From Mesorhizobium sp. M00.F.Ca.ET.216.01.1.1 (GTDB lineage Bacteria > Pseudomonadota > Alphaproteobacteria > Rhizobiales > Rhizobiaceae), in NCBI RefSeq assembly GCF_004010325.2, contig NZ_SADR02000001.1:392239-456238 (forward strand): 64,000 nucleotides of DNA. The letters run 5' to 3'. Positions 18,317-27,260 of this stretch are shown piece after piece; within the stretch, counting starts at the first letter, position 1, and each line of letters begins with the position of its first letter. The notes below the pieces were generated by a model. The model searched no databases, was not told where the DNA came from, and saw only the letters and a list, made by a program, of their open reading frames with translations. The translations under genes and the position numbers were made by a program.

Positions 18317-20557
18317 ATGACCATTTCCAATTCCGTGCCGATCACTCCCGAACTGATTGCCGCGCACGGGCTGAAGCCCGACGAATATCAGCGCATCCTC
18401 GACCTGGTCGGGCGCGAGCCGAGCTTTACCGAGCTTGGTATCTTCTCGGCGATGTGGAACGAGCATTGTTCGTACAAATCCTCGAAGAAGTGGCTGCGCA
18501 CGCTGCCGACCACCGGACCGCAGGTCATCCAGGGCCCGGGCGAGAATGCCGGCGTCGTCGACATCGGCGACGGTGACTGCGTCGTCTTCAAGATGGAGAG
18601 CCATAACCACCCCTCCTACATCGAGCCCTATCAGGGGGCCGCGACCGGTGTCGGCGGCATCCTGCGCGATGTCTTCACCATGGGGGCGCGGCCGATCGCG
18701 GCGATGAACGCTCTGCGCTTCGGTGCGCCCGACCACCCCAAGACCAGGCATCTCGTTGCCGGCGTCGTCTCCGGCGTCGGCGGCTACGGCAATTCCTTCG
18801 GCGTGCCGACGGTCGGCGGCGAGGTCAATTTCGACGCCCGCTACAACGGCAACATCCTGGTCAATGCCTTTGCGGCTGGGCTCGCCAGGACCGATGCGAT
18901 CTTCCTGTCCGAAGCCAAGGGCGTCGGCCTGCCGGTCGTCTATCTCGGCGCCAAGACCGGCCGCGACGGCGTCGGCGGCGCCACCATGGCCTCGGCCGAA
19001 TTCGACGACAAGATCGACGAGAAGCGGCCGACGGTCCAGGTCGGCGACCCCTTCACCGAAAAATGCCTGCTCGAAGCCTGCCTCGAACTGATGGCCTCCG
19101 GCGCCGTCATCGCCATCCAGGACATGGGTGCCGCCGGCCTCACCTGCTCGGCCGTCGAGATGGGCGCCAAGGGCGACCTCGGCATCGAGCTCGATCTCGA
19201 CAAGGTGCCGGTGCGCGAAGAGCGCATGAGCGCCTACGAGATGATGCTGTCGGAGAGCCAGGAGCGCATGCTTATGGTGCTGCGCCCCGAAAAGGAAAAG
19301 CAGGCCGAGGCTATCTTCCACAAATGGGGCCTCGACTTCGCCATCGTCGGCAAGACCACCGACGATCTGCGTTTTCGCGTCCTGCATCAGGGCGACGAGG
19401 TCGCCAACCTGCCGATCAAGGACCTTGGCGACCAGGCGCCGGAATATGACCGCCCCTGGGTCGAGCCGAAGAAACCGGCGCCGCTGGCAGCCAGCGATGC
19501 ACCACAAGCGGATGTTGCTGAGGCCTTGTTGAGACTGCTTGGCGGACCGGACCTGTGCTCGCGCCGCTGGGTGTGGGAGCAGTACGACACGCTGATCCAG
19601 GGCAATTCGCTGCAGCTTCCCGGCGGCGATGCCGGCGTCGTGCGTGTCGACGGCCATCCGACCAAGGCGCTGGCTTTCTCCTCCGACGTGACGCCGCGCT
19701 ATTGCGAGGCCGACCCTTACGAAGGCGGCAAGCAGGCGGTGGCCGAATGCTGGCGCAATCTCACCGCCACCGGCGCCCTGCCGCTCGCCGCCACCGACAA
19801 CCTCAATTTCGGCAATCCGGAGCGGCCCGAGATCATGGGCCAGCTGGTCGGCGCCGTAAAAGGCATCGGCGAGGCCTGCCGCGCGCTCGGCTTCCCGATC
19901 GTCTCCGGCAACGTCTCGCTCTACAATGAAACCAATGGACAAGGCATCTTGCCGACGCCGACCATCGGCGGCGTCGGACTGATTGCCGACTGGTCGAAGA
20001 TGGTGCGGGTCGGCTTTGCCGCGGAGGGCCAGATGATCGTGCTGGTCGGTGCGCCGCCTATGTGGGGAACGCATCTCGGCCAGTCGGTCTATATGCGCGA
20101 CATTCATGGCCGCAGCGATGGCCCGCCGCCGCTGGTCGACCTCGACCACGAAAAGCGCGTCGGCGATCACGTGCGCGCCCTGATCGCGTCGGGCGTCGTT
20201 ACCGCAGCGCACGATGTTTCCGATGGCGGCATCGCCGTGGCGCTGGCCGAGATGGCGATGGCATCCGGCATCGGCGCGATCGTCCCCGGCCTGGTCGGGA
20301 CCGATCCGATCCCGGTCTGGTTCGGCGAGGATCAGGGACGCTACCTCTTGACGCTGTCGATCGATCCGCAGAGCGACGAATGGGACGCCATTCGCGAACA
20401 GCAAAGCAAGCTCGGTATCTTCGCGCCGTGGATCGGCTCGACCGGCGGTAGTGACCTGAAACTCGGCGAGGCACGGGCGATCCCCGTCGGCAAATTGACC
20501 GCTGCCCACGAATCCTGGTTTCCTCGCTTCATGGCAAATGAGGTCGTAGACCCGTGA
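18317..20557 (+). CDS. purL: FGAM synthase large subunit PurL
   Basis: A 746-residue PurL of the small (PurSQL) type, which converts FGAR to FGAM with ATP and PurQ-derived ammonia. Hallmarks: [15 protein letters not shown] (about 44-58), [23 protein letters not shown] (about 90), [15 protein letters not shown] and the second half ATP-grasp-like [11 protein letters not shown]. Start at the ATG 18,317; a TTG three codons earlier is possible. purL is 3 kb after purQ, separated by the lipoprotein, membrane protein and MocR genes, so it has its own promoter region (18,172-18,316). Confidence 0.96.
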   Translation: MTISNSVPITPELIAAHGLKPDEYQRILDLVGREPSFTELGIFSAMWNEHCSYKSSKKWLRTLPTTGPQVIQGPGENAGVVDIGDGDCVVFKMESHNHPSYIEPYQGAATGVGGILRDVFTMGARPIAAMNALRFGAPDHPKTRHLVAGVVSGVGGYGNSFGVPTVGGEVNFDARYNGNILVNAFAAGLARTDAIFLSEAKGVGLPVVYLGAKTGRDGVGGATMASAEFDDKIDEKRPTVQVGDPFTEKCLLEACLELMASGAVIAIQDMGAAGLTCSAVEMGAKGDLGIELDLDKVPVREERMSAYEMMLSESQERMLMVLRPEKEKQAEAIFHKWGLDFAIVGKTTDDLRFRVLHQGDEVANLPIKDLGDQAPEYDRPWVEPKKPAPLAASDAPQADVAEALLRLLGGPDLCSRRWVWEQYDTLIQGNSLQLPGGDAGVVRVDGHPTKALAFSSDVTPRYCEADPYEGGKQAVAECWRNLTATGALPLAATDNLNFGNPERPEIMGQLVGAVKGIGEACRALGFPIVSGNVSLYNETNGQGILPTPTIGGVGLIADWSKMVRVGFAAEGQMIVLVGAPPMWGTHLGQSVYMRDIHGRSDGPPPLVDLDHEKRVGDHVRALIASGVVTAAHDVSDGGIAVALAEMAMASGIGAIVPGLVGTDPIPVWFGEDQGRYLLTLSIDPQSDEWDAIREQQSKLGIFAPWIGSTGGSDLKLGEARAIPVGKLTAAHESWFPRFMANEVVDP

Positions 20558-20643
20558 TTTAATTGAAGTGGCGCGTTTTGGTGTGGTTCATCCGCCATTT
20601 CGACCATATCTATGAAATCATGGGCTGAACAAGGAATCTTCGC

Positions 20644-20877
20644 ATGGCAATGGACGCACGCGACATCGAACGGCTGATCAAGGAAGGCATTCCGGACGCC
20701 AAGGTGACGATTCGCGACCTGGCCGGCGACGGCGACCATTTTGCCGCCGAGGTGGTGGCCGAAAGCTTTCGCGGGAAAAGCCGGGTCCAGCAGCACCAGA
20801 TGGTCTACGACGCACTGAAGGGCAATATGGGCGGCGTGCTGCACGCGCTCGCCCTGCAGACCAGCGTGCCTGACTGA
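20644..20877 (+). CDS. BolA family protein
   Basis: A 77-residue BolA-like protein. BolA partners with CGFS monothiol glutaredoxins to hold a [2Fe-2S] cluster for iron sensing or cluster delivery. The conserved VxxxFxGKSRVQQHQMVYDAL helix-turn segment (SFRGKSRVQQHQMVY, about 45-59) contains the invariant His cluster ligand. The glutaredoxin partner gene is at 21,835, a conserved pairing; here a DUF2233 gene on the other strand lies between. Confidence 0.9.
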   Translation: MAMDARDIERLIKEGIPDAKVTIRDLAGDGDHFAAEVVAESFRGKSRVQQHQMVYDALKGNMGGVLHALALQTSVPD

Positions 20878-20887
20878 GCTTTCGTCC

Positions 20888-21682
20888 TCACCTCTTCGCC
20901 GAAACGGCGATGATCGGCCCTGCCGCATAGTTTCCGCCGACGATCATCCTCTCGCCATCGGACAGCGCCGAAACCACGCCGTCGAGGAAAAGAGCGTTCG
21001 GGCAATTGAGCGCGTCGCGAAACAGCCGCGCGAAGCTGCCGAGACTGACTTGCGAGCGTGAGATCGCCAGCACGACCGTGTTGGCATCACGCACGCCGAC
21101 GCCGTTGCGGATGTAGCGCGAGGTGCCGTTCGCCTCGAAGCGAGGATGAAGCCGGCCGCCGATCACCAGCATCGGGCCGGACTGCGTGGCGAATGCCGCA
21201 TCGGGCCTGGCGGCGGCGTAGGCGTTCGTCTCCATGATCGCCGCCTTGCCGTCCTTGCCGACCAGGAATAGGCCGTTCGGTTTCAGGAAGAAATTGCCTT
21301 CGCCATCGGCGAGGTTGAGCGGTGCCCTCTCCTGGCCGCCCTCGACCAGAAGGCCGACCGGCGTCAGGTCCTCATGATACATGCCGGCGTTCATGGCGAG
21401 CAGCACCGGACGGCCCTCGCCCGACATCGCCTTGTCGAATTTTTCCAGCGAGCCGAAGGTCTTGCCGTCGGCGCCGGAGTGGAAGACACCGATGTCGTAG
21501 CTGTGAAGATCGATCTCGCAGACGACATAGGCGACCGCCTCGAAGCTTGCATTCCTGCATGGTGCCGGCAGTTCGCCGCCGACGGCGATGGGCGGACGCG
21601 CCGGCTGCCTGAACCACCAGGTCAAGGACAGCGCACCGAGCAGAATGGCGATCAGGAACCCAGCGAGATATCGTCTTTTCAT
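20888..21682 (-). CDS. Phosphodiester glycosidase family protein (DUF2233)
   Basis: A 264-residue protein with a single N-terminal membrane segment ([19 protein letters not shown], about 2-20) followed by a periplasmic DUF2233 domain. Family marks are [39 protein letters not shown] and the C-terminal [10 protein letters not shown]. Human NAGPA, a member of the superfamily, removes sugars from phosphodiesters; the bacterial substrate is unknown. Start chosen at 21,682, with GGGAAG upstream. It is convergent with bolA and divergent from the grxD gene. Confidence 0.83.
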   Translation of the reverse strand: MKRRYLAGFLIAILLGALSLTWWFRQPARPPIAVGGELPAPCRNASFEAVAYVVCEIDLHSYDIGVFHSGADGKTFGSLEKFDKAMSGEGRPVLLAMNAGMYHEDLTPVGLLVEGGQERAPLNLADGEGNFFLKPNGLFLVGKDGKAAIMETNAYAAARPDAAFATQSGPMLVIGGRLHPRFEANGTSRYIRNGVGVRDANTVVLAISRSQVSLGSFARLFRDALNCPNALFLDGVVSALSDGERMIVGGNYAAGPIIAVSAKR

Positions 21683-21834
21683 CGCTTCCCGGGCCAATAC
21701 ATTTGGCCCAACACCACACGATGCTTTGCGCCATTTCGGCGGCGTGTCGGCAAACATCTTGTTTCGAGCAACCTATGGGTTTATTTGAAGGACAGGTTTC
21801 GAGCCTGACTCCCACGGGCGTGAAAGGATTCTCC

Positions 21835-22170
21835 ATGAGCGGTATCAACGACTACATCGACAGTGAAGTGAAGGGCAACGACGTCGTCCTTTTCATGAAG
21901 GGCACGCCCGGTTTCCCGCAATGCGGATTTTCCGGCCAGGTGGTCCAGATCCTCGATTACATCGGCGCCGACTACAAGGGCGTGGACGTACTGACCTCGG
22001 CCGAGTTGCGGCAAGGCATCAAGGAATACTCGAACTGGCCGACGATCCCGCAGCTTTACGTCAAGGGCGAATTCGTCGGCGGCTGCGACATCGTGCGCGA
22101 GATGTTTCAGGCCGGCGAACTGCAGACGTTCCTCGTCGAAAAGGGCGTTAGCGTCAAAGGCGCCGCCTGA
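21835..22170 (+). CDS. grxD: Monothiol glutaredoxin, Grx4/GrxD type
   Basis: A 111-residue CGFS glutaredoxin: CGFS at about 30-33, preceded by [13 protein letters not shown], and with [19 protein letters not shown] (cis-Pro and GSH-binding loop) at about 68-86. These proteins bind a bridged [2Fe-2S] cluster with glutathione and transfer it, in complex with BolA. Start at 21,835 has AAGGA 7 nt upstream. The upstream frame to 21,703 has no homology. Confidence 0.93.
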   Translation: MSGINDYIDSEVKGNDVVLFMKGTPGFPQCGFSGQVVQILDYIGADYKGVDVLTSAELRQGIKEYSNWPTIPQLYVKGEFVGGCDIVREMFQAGELQTFLVEKGVSVKGAA

Positions 22171-22180
22171 CCTCTTTTTT

Positions 22181-22323
22181 GTGCATGTCGTTGTCCCAAA
22201 ACCGCTGCGCACTTTTGGGCGACTACAGCGCGGCGCGTCCTTTGGACGCAAATGACGCTGTAGCACTTTGATTTTTGTGCATGATCCTTTCCGAAAATCT
22301 ATTCGATTTTCGGGGTCATGCAG
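22181..22323 (+). repeat. Composite rhizobial intergenic element (three stem-loops)
   Basis: A 143-bp stretch built from three dyads: CCCAAAA...TTTTGGG (about 22,195-22,219), ACAGCG...CGCTGT with a GCGTCC/GGACGC inner arm (about 22,225-22,262), and GCATGATC...GGTCATGC with CGAAAAT/ATTTTCG inside (22,279-22,321). This mosaic order is one I know from Mesorhizobium and Sinorhizobium intergenic regions. It fills most of the gap between grxD and the MFS gene. Confidence 0.8.
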
Positions 22324-22440
22324 TAAGGCGCCGGGGCTGCCCCCACCTCGGCTAACTGTCTATGTCCCCGGCGTCGGGGCAAAGGACGAATCAATGCGCC
22401 GGCCTGCCGGCGCATATTCGTTTGAAAGATCGGACCTGCC

Positions 22441-23685
22441 GTGGATCAGCCTGCACAAGCGCCGCAACAGGCAAGTACCTTGCCGATTCCGCGCTGGGAA
22501 TTCATTGCGCTGTGCGCGGCGCTGATGGCGCTCAACTCACTCGCCATCGACATCATGCTGCCAGCACTGCAGCAGATCGGCGCCTCGCTCGGCGTCGAAA
22601 ATGAAAACCACCGCCAGTATGTCATTACCGCCTATATTCTGGGCTTTGGCGGCGGACAGCTATTCTTCGGGCCGATCTCGGACCGCTTCGGACGCCGAGC
22701 GCCACTGGTCGCCGGGCTGGTGATCTATGTCGCAGCGGCTGCTGCGGCTGCCATCGCCCCGTCATTCGCCACCCTTCTCCTGTGCCGGGCGGTGCAAGGC
22801 ATAGGTGCTGCCGCCACGCGCGTCATCGCCGTCTCGATCGTGCGCGATACGTTCGACGGCCGGCGCATGGCCGAGGTCATGTCGCTGATCTTTATGGTGT
22901 TCATGGCCATTCCGGTGGTGGCGCCCGGCATCGGCCAATTCATCATGCTGTTCGCGACATGGCATGTGATCTTCATCACCATGGCGGCCGGCGCGCTGAT
23001 CGTATCCGCATGGTCGCTGCTGCGCCTGCCCGAGACGCTGCATCCCGAATATCGCCGGCCGCTGACCGCCGAATCGGTCGTCGGCGGCTTCCGCATCGTG
23101 CTGACCAACCGCATTGCGCTCTGCTATGCCTTCGCCAGCACCTGCATTTTCGGCGCGATGTTCGGCTTCATCAACTCGGCGCAGCAGATCTATCTCAACG
23201 TCTTCAACGTCGGCGAGATGTTCCCGGTCATCTTCGCCGGGATTGCCGGTGTGCTGGCCTTCTCCAACTACCTCAACTCGCGTCTCGTCGGCGGTATCGG
23301 CATGCGCCGTCTGTCACAGAGCGCGCTGCTCTTGTTTCTGGCCATCAGCCTCGCCTGGCTGGTCGTGTCGCTGGAAATGAAGATGCCGCTCTGGCTGTTC
23401 ATCGCCTTCTTTGCTTGCGCCATGGTCCCATTCGGCGCGCTGGGTGCGAATTTCAACGCGCTCGCCATGGAGCCGCTCGGGCAACTGGCCGGCACAGCGT
23501 CGTCCATCCTGGGGTTCATGCAGACCTTCCTCGGCGGCCTGCTCGGCACGCTGATCGGCCAAGCCTTCAACGGCACGGTGACGCCGCTTGCCGCCGGTTT
23601 CTGCAGCGTGTCGGTTGCGGCGCTGCTGATGATCCTGGTCGCCGAGCGCGGCAAACTGTTCCAGCCGCATAACCCGCCGGTTTAG
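22441..23685 (+). CDS. Bcr/CflA-type multidrug MFS transporter
   Basis: A 414-residue 12-helix major facilitator. Markers of the drug:H+ antiporter 12-TM group are the loop 2-3 motif GGGQLFFGPISDRFGRR (about 64-80) and the helix-4 CRAVQGIGAAATRVIA motif (about 116-131). Start is the GTG at 22,441, with weak ribosome-site support, but no ATG fits before helix 1 (WEFIALCAALMALNSLAIDI). Substrates may include sulfonamide-like drugs, bicyclomycin or dipeptides and sugars; not predictable. Isolated gene. Confidence 0.88.
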   Translation: MDQPAQAPQQASTLPIPRWEFIALCAALMALNSLAIDIMLPALQQIGASLGVENENHRQYVITAYILGFGGGQLFFGPISDRFGRRAPLVAGLVIYVAAAAAAAIAPSFATLLLCRAVQGIGAAATRVIAVSIVRDTFDGRRMAEVMSLIFMVFMAIPVVAPGIGQFIMLFATWHVIFITMAAGALIVSAWSLLRLPETLHPEYRRPLTAESVVGGFRIVLTNRIALCYAFASTCIFGAMFGFINSAQQIYLNVFNVGEMFPVIFAGIAGVLAFSNYLNSRLVGGIGMRRLSQSALLLFLAISLAWLVVSLEMKMPLWLFIAFFACAMVPFGALGANFNALAMEPLGQLAGTASSILGFMQTFLGGLLGTLIGQAFNGTVTPLAAGFCSVSVAALLMILVAERGKLFQPHNPPV

Positions 23686-23719
23686 AGCCTCAACCGATCA
23701 GGCGTCAGGTGACGGCAGC

Positions 23720-24547
23720 CTATTGCGCCCAGAGCTCGCGGCGCAGGTCGTGCCAGCTTTGTTCGTCCGGCGCGACCAGCAGGCCGCCTCCAACATGCGA
23801 AGGCAGATAGGCGCTGCCGTCGAAGCGCGCCGCATGCCCGCCGGCCTCGGCGTGGATCAGCACGCCGGCCAGATGATCCCACGGCATCAGCTTGTTGTAG
23901 ACGACGAAATGGCCGTGGCCGCTCGCCAGCAGCCGGTATTCGTGGGCTGCACAGCGGTAGTTGAACTGCGACAGGGTCTTGGTCTGGTTGCGTGCCAGCC
24001 GCGACCGTTCCGGCTCGGGCATGTAGTTCCAGGAGACCGCGCCGGTCATTTGCGAAACCGCAACCGGCTCGGCGACATGCACCTTCTCGATGCTGCCAGG
24101 CGCATGCCGGATGTGGCTGCCGGCACCCTTGACGCCTATCAGCCAGTCCTTGCCGACGGGATCGTGAATGATACCGGCGACGGTCTCGCCCCTCACCACG
24201 ACGCCCAGCATGACGCCGAACAGCGGCACGCCGGAGGCGAAGTTGAACGTGCCGTCGACCGGATCGATGACGAAGGCGAGATCGGCATCGCCCAAACCAT
24301 GCAGCAGCGCCGGATCGTCGGAGCAGGCTTCTTCGCCGACGATCATCGCCGACGGATAGCGCTCGCGCAGCCTCGCGGTGATCAGCCGCTCGGCATTGAC
24401 GTCAGCCTCCGTCACCAGGTCGGCGGCCGAGGTCTTCTGGCGGATGTCGCCCTCACCCAGCCGGCGGAAGCGCGGCATGATTTCGGCGATGGCTGCATCG
24501 GCCAGAAGGTCGGCGAGCCAGTCGATCGCGTTATCATCAAATGTCAT
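23720..24547 (-). CDS. Inositol monophosphatase family protein
   Basis: A 275-residue Mg-dependent phosphatase of the IMPase/HisN/CysQ superfamily. Metal-binding motifs: GEEA (about 70-73), DPVDGTFNF (about 95-103) and the C-terminal [15 protein letters not shown] (about 223-237). Substrates in the family include inositol-P, histidinol-P and 3'-phosphoadenosine phosphate; sequence alone does not decide. Start at 24,547 overlaps the ttcA end by 11 nt, so the two are coupled. Confidence 0.88.
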   Translation of the reverse strand: MTFDDNAIDWLADLLADAAIAEIMPRFRRLGEGDIRQKTSAADLVTEADVNAERLITARLRERYPSAMIVGEEACSDDPALLHGLGDADLAFVIDPVDGTFNFASGVPLFGVMLGVVVRGETVAGIIHDPVGKDWLIGVKGAGSHIRHAPGSIEKVHVAEPVAVSQMTGAVSWNYMPEPERSRLARNQTKTLSQFNYRCAAHEYRLLASGHGHFVVYNKLMPWDHLAGVLIHAEAGGHAARFDGSAYLPSHVGGGLLVAPDEQSWHDLRRELWAQ

Positions 24548-25430
24548 CGGGACCGTCTTGCCGGGTGTTAAGAGCATCGTTGAGGGCGGCGAAATCGAAC
24601 AGTTTTCCGTCGAGCAGATGCGAGGGCCGCACGTTGGTCATGGCGCGGATCATCGTATCCTTGCGGCCGGGCATGCGCTTTTCGATGTCGTCGAGCATCG
24701 CCTTCATGGCGTTGCGCTGCAGGCCTTCCTGGCTGCCGCACAGATCACACGGGATGATCGGGAACTTCATGGCGCCGGCGAATCTTTCGAGATCGGCCTC
24801 GGCGCAGTAGGCGAGCGGCCGCAGCACCATGACATCGCCTTCGTCGTTGAGCAGCTTTGGCGGCATGGCGGCGAGACGTCCGCCATGGAACAGGTTCATG
24901 AAGAAGGTTTCCAGAATGTCCTCGCGGTGGTGGCCGAGCACCAGCGCCGAGCAGCCCTCCTCCCGCGCGATGCGGTAGAGATGGCCGCGCCTGAGCCGCG
25001 AGCATAGCGAACAGTAAGTGCTGCCCTCGGGCAGCTTGTCGGTGACCACCGAATAAGTGTCCTGACATTCGATACGGTGCGCAATGGCGTGGCTATCGAG
25101 ATAATCGGGCAATATGTGTTTCGGGAAATTCGGTTGACCCTGGTCGAGATTGCAAGCCAAAAGCTCGACCGGCAGCAGGCCGCGCCATTTGAGATCGAGC
25201 AGCAGGGCGAGCAGGCCGTAGGAATCCTTGCCGCCGGACAGGGCCACCAGCCAGCGATCGCCGGGCCTCACCATCGAAAACTCGTCGATGGCCTGGCGGG
25301 TGAGCCGCAGCAGGCGCTTGCGCAGCTTGTTGAACTCGACGGAGGACGGCACATCGGCAAACAGCGGATGAAAGCCGCCTTCAGTGTCGGCGATCGGTTC
25401 AAGTGATTCGACGTCTGGCAACATGTTCAT
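24537..25430 (-). CDS. ttcA: tRNA cytosine-32 2-thiolation protein TtcA
   Basis: A 297-residue PP-loop ATPase that puts sulfur on C32 of certain tRNAs using a [4Fe-4S] cluster. PP-loop [10 protein letters not shown] is at about 63-72. The CxxC pair CSLC (about 142) plus a later cysteine motif CDLC (about 230) are the cluster ligands. Two ATGs (25,430, 25,424) and a TTG (25,445) are possible starts; none has a well spaced ribosome site, so the exact N-terminus is uncertain. The need for Fe-S and sulfur links it to the suf operon elsewhere in the window. Confidence 0.9.
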   Translation of the reverse strand: MNMLPDVESLEPIADTEGGFHPLFADVPSSVEFNKLRKRLLRLTRQAIDEFSMVRPGDRWLVALSGGKDSYGLLALLLDLKWRGLLPVELLACNLDQGQPNFPKHILPDYLDSHAIAHRIECQDTYSVVTDKLPEGSTYCSLCSRLRRGHLYRIAREEGCSALVLGHHREDILETFFMNLFHGGRLAAMPPKLLNDEGDVMVLRPLAYCAEADLERFAGAMKFPIIPCDLCGSQEGLQRNAMKAMLDDIEKRMPGRKDTMIRAMTNVRPSHLLDGKLFDFAALNDALNTRQDGPDDI

Positions 25431-25470
25431 GACGCGTTGGCCCAAATTCCTTGTTGGCGCCCCGGATTAA

Positions 25471-25510
25471 CGTATCGGCCCGAAAATCGAAATCGATTTT
25501 CGGAACAGCG
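25471..25510 (-). repeat. Rhizobial palindromic element, short copy
   Basis: CCGAAAATCGAAATCGATTTTCGG (25,480-25,503) is a near-perfect palindrome preceded by CGTATCGG. It has the same core as the copies at 12,471 and 26,581 but lacks their long flank. It sits in the gap between the rpsD terminator and ttcA. Confidence 0.72.
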
Positions 25511-25511
25511 G

Positions 25512-25543
25512 ACAAAGAAAAGGCCGCCTCGACGGGCGGCCTT
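25512..25543 (-). terminator. Rho-independent terminator of rpsD
   Basis: Stem AAGGCCGCC (25,520-25,528) with GGCGGCCTT (25,535-25,543), 6-nt loop, followed on the minus strand by TTTTCTTT. It is 25 nt beyond the rpsD stop. Confidence 0.87.
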
Positions 25544-25567
25544 CGATGGTGTGGCAAATGGGTGCGA

Positions 25568-26185
25568 TCAGCGCGAATAGAATTCGACGACCAGGTTCGG
25601 TTCCATCTGCACGGCAAACGGAACGTCCGCCAGGCCGGGGATGCGCGAGAAGGTCGCGGTCATCTTGTTGTGGTCGGCCTCGATGTAATCAGGCACGTCG
25701 CGCTCGGCGAGTCCGACCGATTCGAGGACGATCACCAGCTGCTTCGACTTCTCGCGGACTTCGATGACGTCGCCCGGCTTGCAACGGTACGAGCCGATGT
25801 TGACGCGCTTGCCGTTGACGTTGACGTGGCCGTGATTGACGAACTGGCGGGCGGCGAAAATGGTCGGCACGAACTTGGCGCGGTAGATCACGGCATCGAG
25901 ACGCGATTCCAGCAGGCCGATCAGGTTCTCCGAGGTGTCGCCCTTGCGGCGGTCCGCCTCTTCATAGACCTTGCGGAACTGCTTTTCCGAAACGTCGCCA
26001 TAGTGACCCTTCAGCTTCTGCTTGGCGCGCAGCTGCAGGCCGAAATCGGAAAGCTTGCCCTTGCGGCGCTGGCCGTGCTGGCCGGGGCCGTATTCACGCT
26101 TGTTGACCGGGGACTTCGGGCGGCCCCAGATGTTTTCGCCGAGACGGCGGTCGATCTTGTACTTCGCGGATTCGCGCTTGCTCAT
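25568..26185 (-). CDS. rpsD: 30S ribosomal protein S4
   Basis: A 205-residue S4 that nucleates 16S rRNA folding. The S4 RNA-binding domain ([14 protein letters not shown] through [21 protein letters not shown]) is complete, and the N-terminus ([21 protein letters not shown]) is the usual alphaproteobacterial one. Start at 26,185 has AGGGAA upstream. As in other alphaproteobacteria, it stands alone with its own terminator. The leader has two hairpins that could take part in control. Confidence 0.97.
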   Translation of the reverse strand: MSKRESAKYKIDRRLGENIWGRPKSPVNKREYGPGQHGQRRKGKLSDFGLQLRAKQKLKGHYGDVSEKQFRKVYEEADRRKGDTSENLIGLLESRLDAVIYRAKFVPTIFAARQFVNHGHVNVNGKRVNIGSYRCKPGDVIEVREKSKQLVIVLESVGLAERDVPDYIEADHNKMTATFSRIPGLADVPFAVQMEPNLVVEFYSR

Positions 26186-26207
26186 CGCATTCCCTTTCAA
26201 AACAACA

Positions 26208-26306
26208 CACCCGGAACCTCATGGTCCGGGTGAAGGAAACGCGCCCTCCTCTGGCCCCCGTTTTCGAGACCTGACAGGGTTTTCCACGCAACGCGACGGA
26301 AAACCC
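26208..26306 (-). promoter_or_regulatory. Two stem-loops in the rpsD leader
   Basis: Hairpin 1, next to the start: CACCCGGA (26,208-26,215) with TCCGGGTG (26,225-26,232), followed on the minus strand by the U-rich TGTTGTTTT before the ribosome site. Hairpin 2: GGGTTTTCC (26,277-26,285) with GGAAAACCC (26,298-26,306), 12-nt loop. S4 is a translational repressor in other bacteria, so a leader control element is plausible; this one is not a motif that I recognise. Confidence 0.4.
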
Positions 26307-26370
26307 ACGGGACACGTCATTCTAGACAAGACCGAGGAAAGTACAGGAACCAGTCCAGGATCTTGCGTAT

Positions 26371-26403
26371 GCAAAATAAACCACCGGGCATTGCGGCCCG
26401 GTG
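26371..26403 (-). terminator. Orphan terminator-like hairpin
   Basis: Stem CACCGGGC (26,382-26,389) with GCCCGGTG (26,396-26,403), loop of 6, followed on the minus strand by TTTATTTTG. No coding gene lies directly upstream on that strand; the 479-bp gap between rpsD (26,186) and the small secreted protein gene (26,665) holds only this, the rpsD leader and a repeat. It may end an unannotated small transcript or insulate rpsD. Confidence 0.55.
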
Positions 26404-26540
26404 TTGGTGGGCTCGTTAAACGGAGATTTAACCGCTGTCAAGCTTCTGAATAGCATCTGGCATGGCAACCGGATACGGTCCGCGACGCCGAATACGATGC
26501 CGGAAGTGGCGAGAGGTTCCGCCAACGGCATTTGAGTGAC

Positions 26541-26630
26541 GTGCGTCCATTTGGAAAGTACGCTCAAAGACTTTTAGAGTTTCGCATCGTGCTTTCCGAA
26601 AATCGATCGATTTTCGGGCCGATGCGAAAG
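26541..26630 (+). repeat. Rhizobial palindromic element, long copy
   Basis: Core 26,581-26,628: TTCGCATCG/CGATGCGAA arms around CCGAAAATCGATCGATTTTCGG. The left flank GTACGCTC plus 15 nt matches the flank of the inverted copy at 12,471-12,555, showing that the two are copies of one element of roughly 85-90 bp. Confidence 0.78.
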
Positions 26631-26664
26631 GAAGGAACTGGAGCTAGAGGAACCCGAAATTCAC

Positions 26665-26871
26665 ATGAAGAAGTTCTTCCTTACGGTGGTGGGTGCAGCG
26701 GTTCTGGCAGGATCGATGGCGGTGGCGCCGGAGCCCGCGATGGCCCGGCATTGGCACGGACACCGGCACCATCAGGTCTGCCGCATCGTGGTCAAGAAAC
26801 GGGTTGTCTGGCGCCATGGCCATCGGCAAGTCATCCGCTACAAGGTGCGGCGCTGCCGCTGGGTCTGGTAA
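26665..26871 (+). CDS. Small secreted His/Arg-rich protein
   Basis: A 68-residue protein with a clear signal peptide (MKKFFLTVVGAAVLAGSMAV, cleavage near PAMA-R). The mature part of about 40 residues is very basic: RHWHGHRHHQVCRIVVKK and then alternating His/Arg/Val, with two cysteines (Cys39 and Cys63) that could pair in the periplasm. Such short HxH-rich exported proteins are common in rhizobia and may bind metals, but no function is established. It has its own promoter region and a likely terminator at 26,921. Confidence 0.75.
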   Translation: MKKFFLTVVGAAVLAGSMAVAPEPAMARHWHGHRHHQVCRIVVKKRVVWRHGHRQVIRYKVRRCRWVW

Positions 26872-26920
26872 GTCTGGCTTCGACCTGCTGGGAGAAACGA
26901 CCTCAACATTTCAATCAAAG

Positions 26921-26949
26921 CCCGCGGTCTCGGCCGCGAGTTTGTTTTT
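26921..26949 (+). terminator. Probable terminator after the small secreted protein gene
   Basis: GC stem CGCGG (26,923-26,927) with CCGCG (26,934-26,938), followed by AGTTTGTTTTT. The stem is short but the U-tract is good and the position, 50 nt after the stop, fits. Confidence 0.5.
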
Positions 26950-27013
26950 GGCCGGCACCTGATTGAACGAGACCAGTCCGCCTTGCCAGTGCGTCCAGTC
27001 GAACATAGGTCGG

Positions 27014-27202
27014 TTAGTGTTTCGTCTTCTTCTCGGGCAGGCCCTTGCGCCTGGTCTCGGCAAACTCCTCGAGCTGCTCTTCGCTCATCGATTCGTACAT
27101 CGACTTCGATGCGCCTTTGAGTTCGCTCTTTTTTATTTCACCACGCTTGGCGGAGAGCGCCGCACCGGCTGCTTTCTGCTGTGCCTTTGATGTGGCTGGC
27201 AT
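27014..27202 (-). CDS. DUF3008 family protein
   Basis: A 62-residue lysine-rich protein starting MPATSKAQQKAAGAALSAKR, the DUF3008 signature, with SKSMYESMSEEQLEEFA in the middle. Family members are small, abundant, stress-associated proteins of unknown function in rhizobia. Start at 27,202 has GGGAGAAA upstream; the longer frame to 27,238 is unlikely. Downstream of murI on the same strand, 58 bp away, so possibly co-transcribed. Confidence 0.82.
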   Translation of the reverse strand: MPATSKAQQKAAGAALSAKRGEIKKSELKGASKSMYESMSEEQLEEFAETRRKGLPEKKTKH

Positions 27203-27260
27203 GGTCATTTCTCCCTTTGCAATGGGAACAAAACGCAACGGCCGTGCCTATGTTCCGGTC

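Noticed and set aside
18122..20509. A 795-codon open frame antisense to purL
   Set aside because: Same cause; purL is certain on the plus strand and the antisense product is Asp/His/Arg-rich, typical of shadow frames.
26322..26567. An 81-codon minus-strand frame upstream of rpsD
   Set aside because: It runs through the terminator-like hairpin and the repeat, with no ribosome site or family match.
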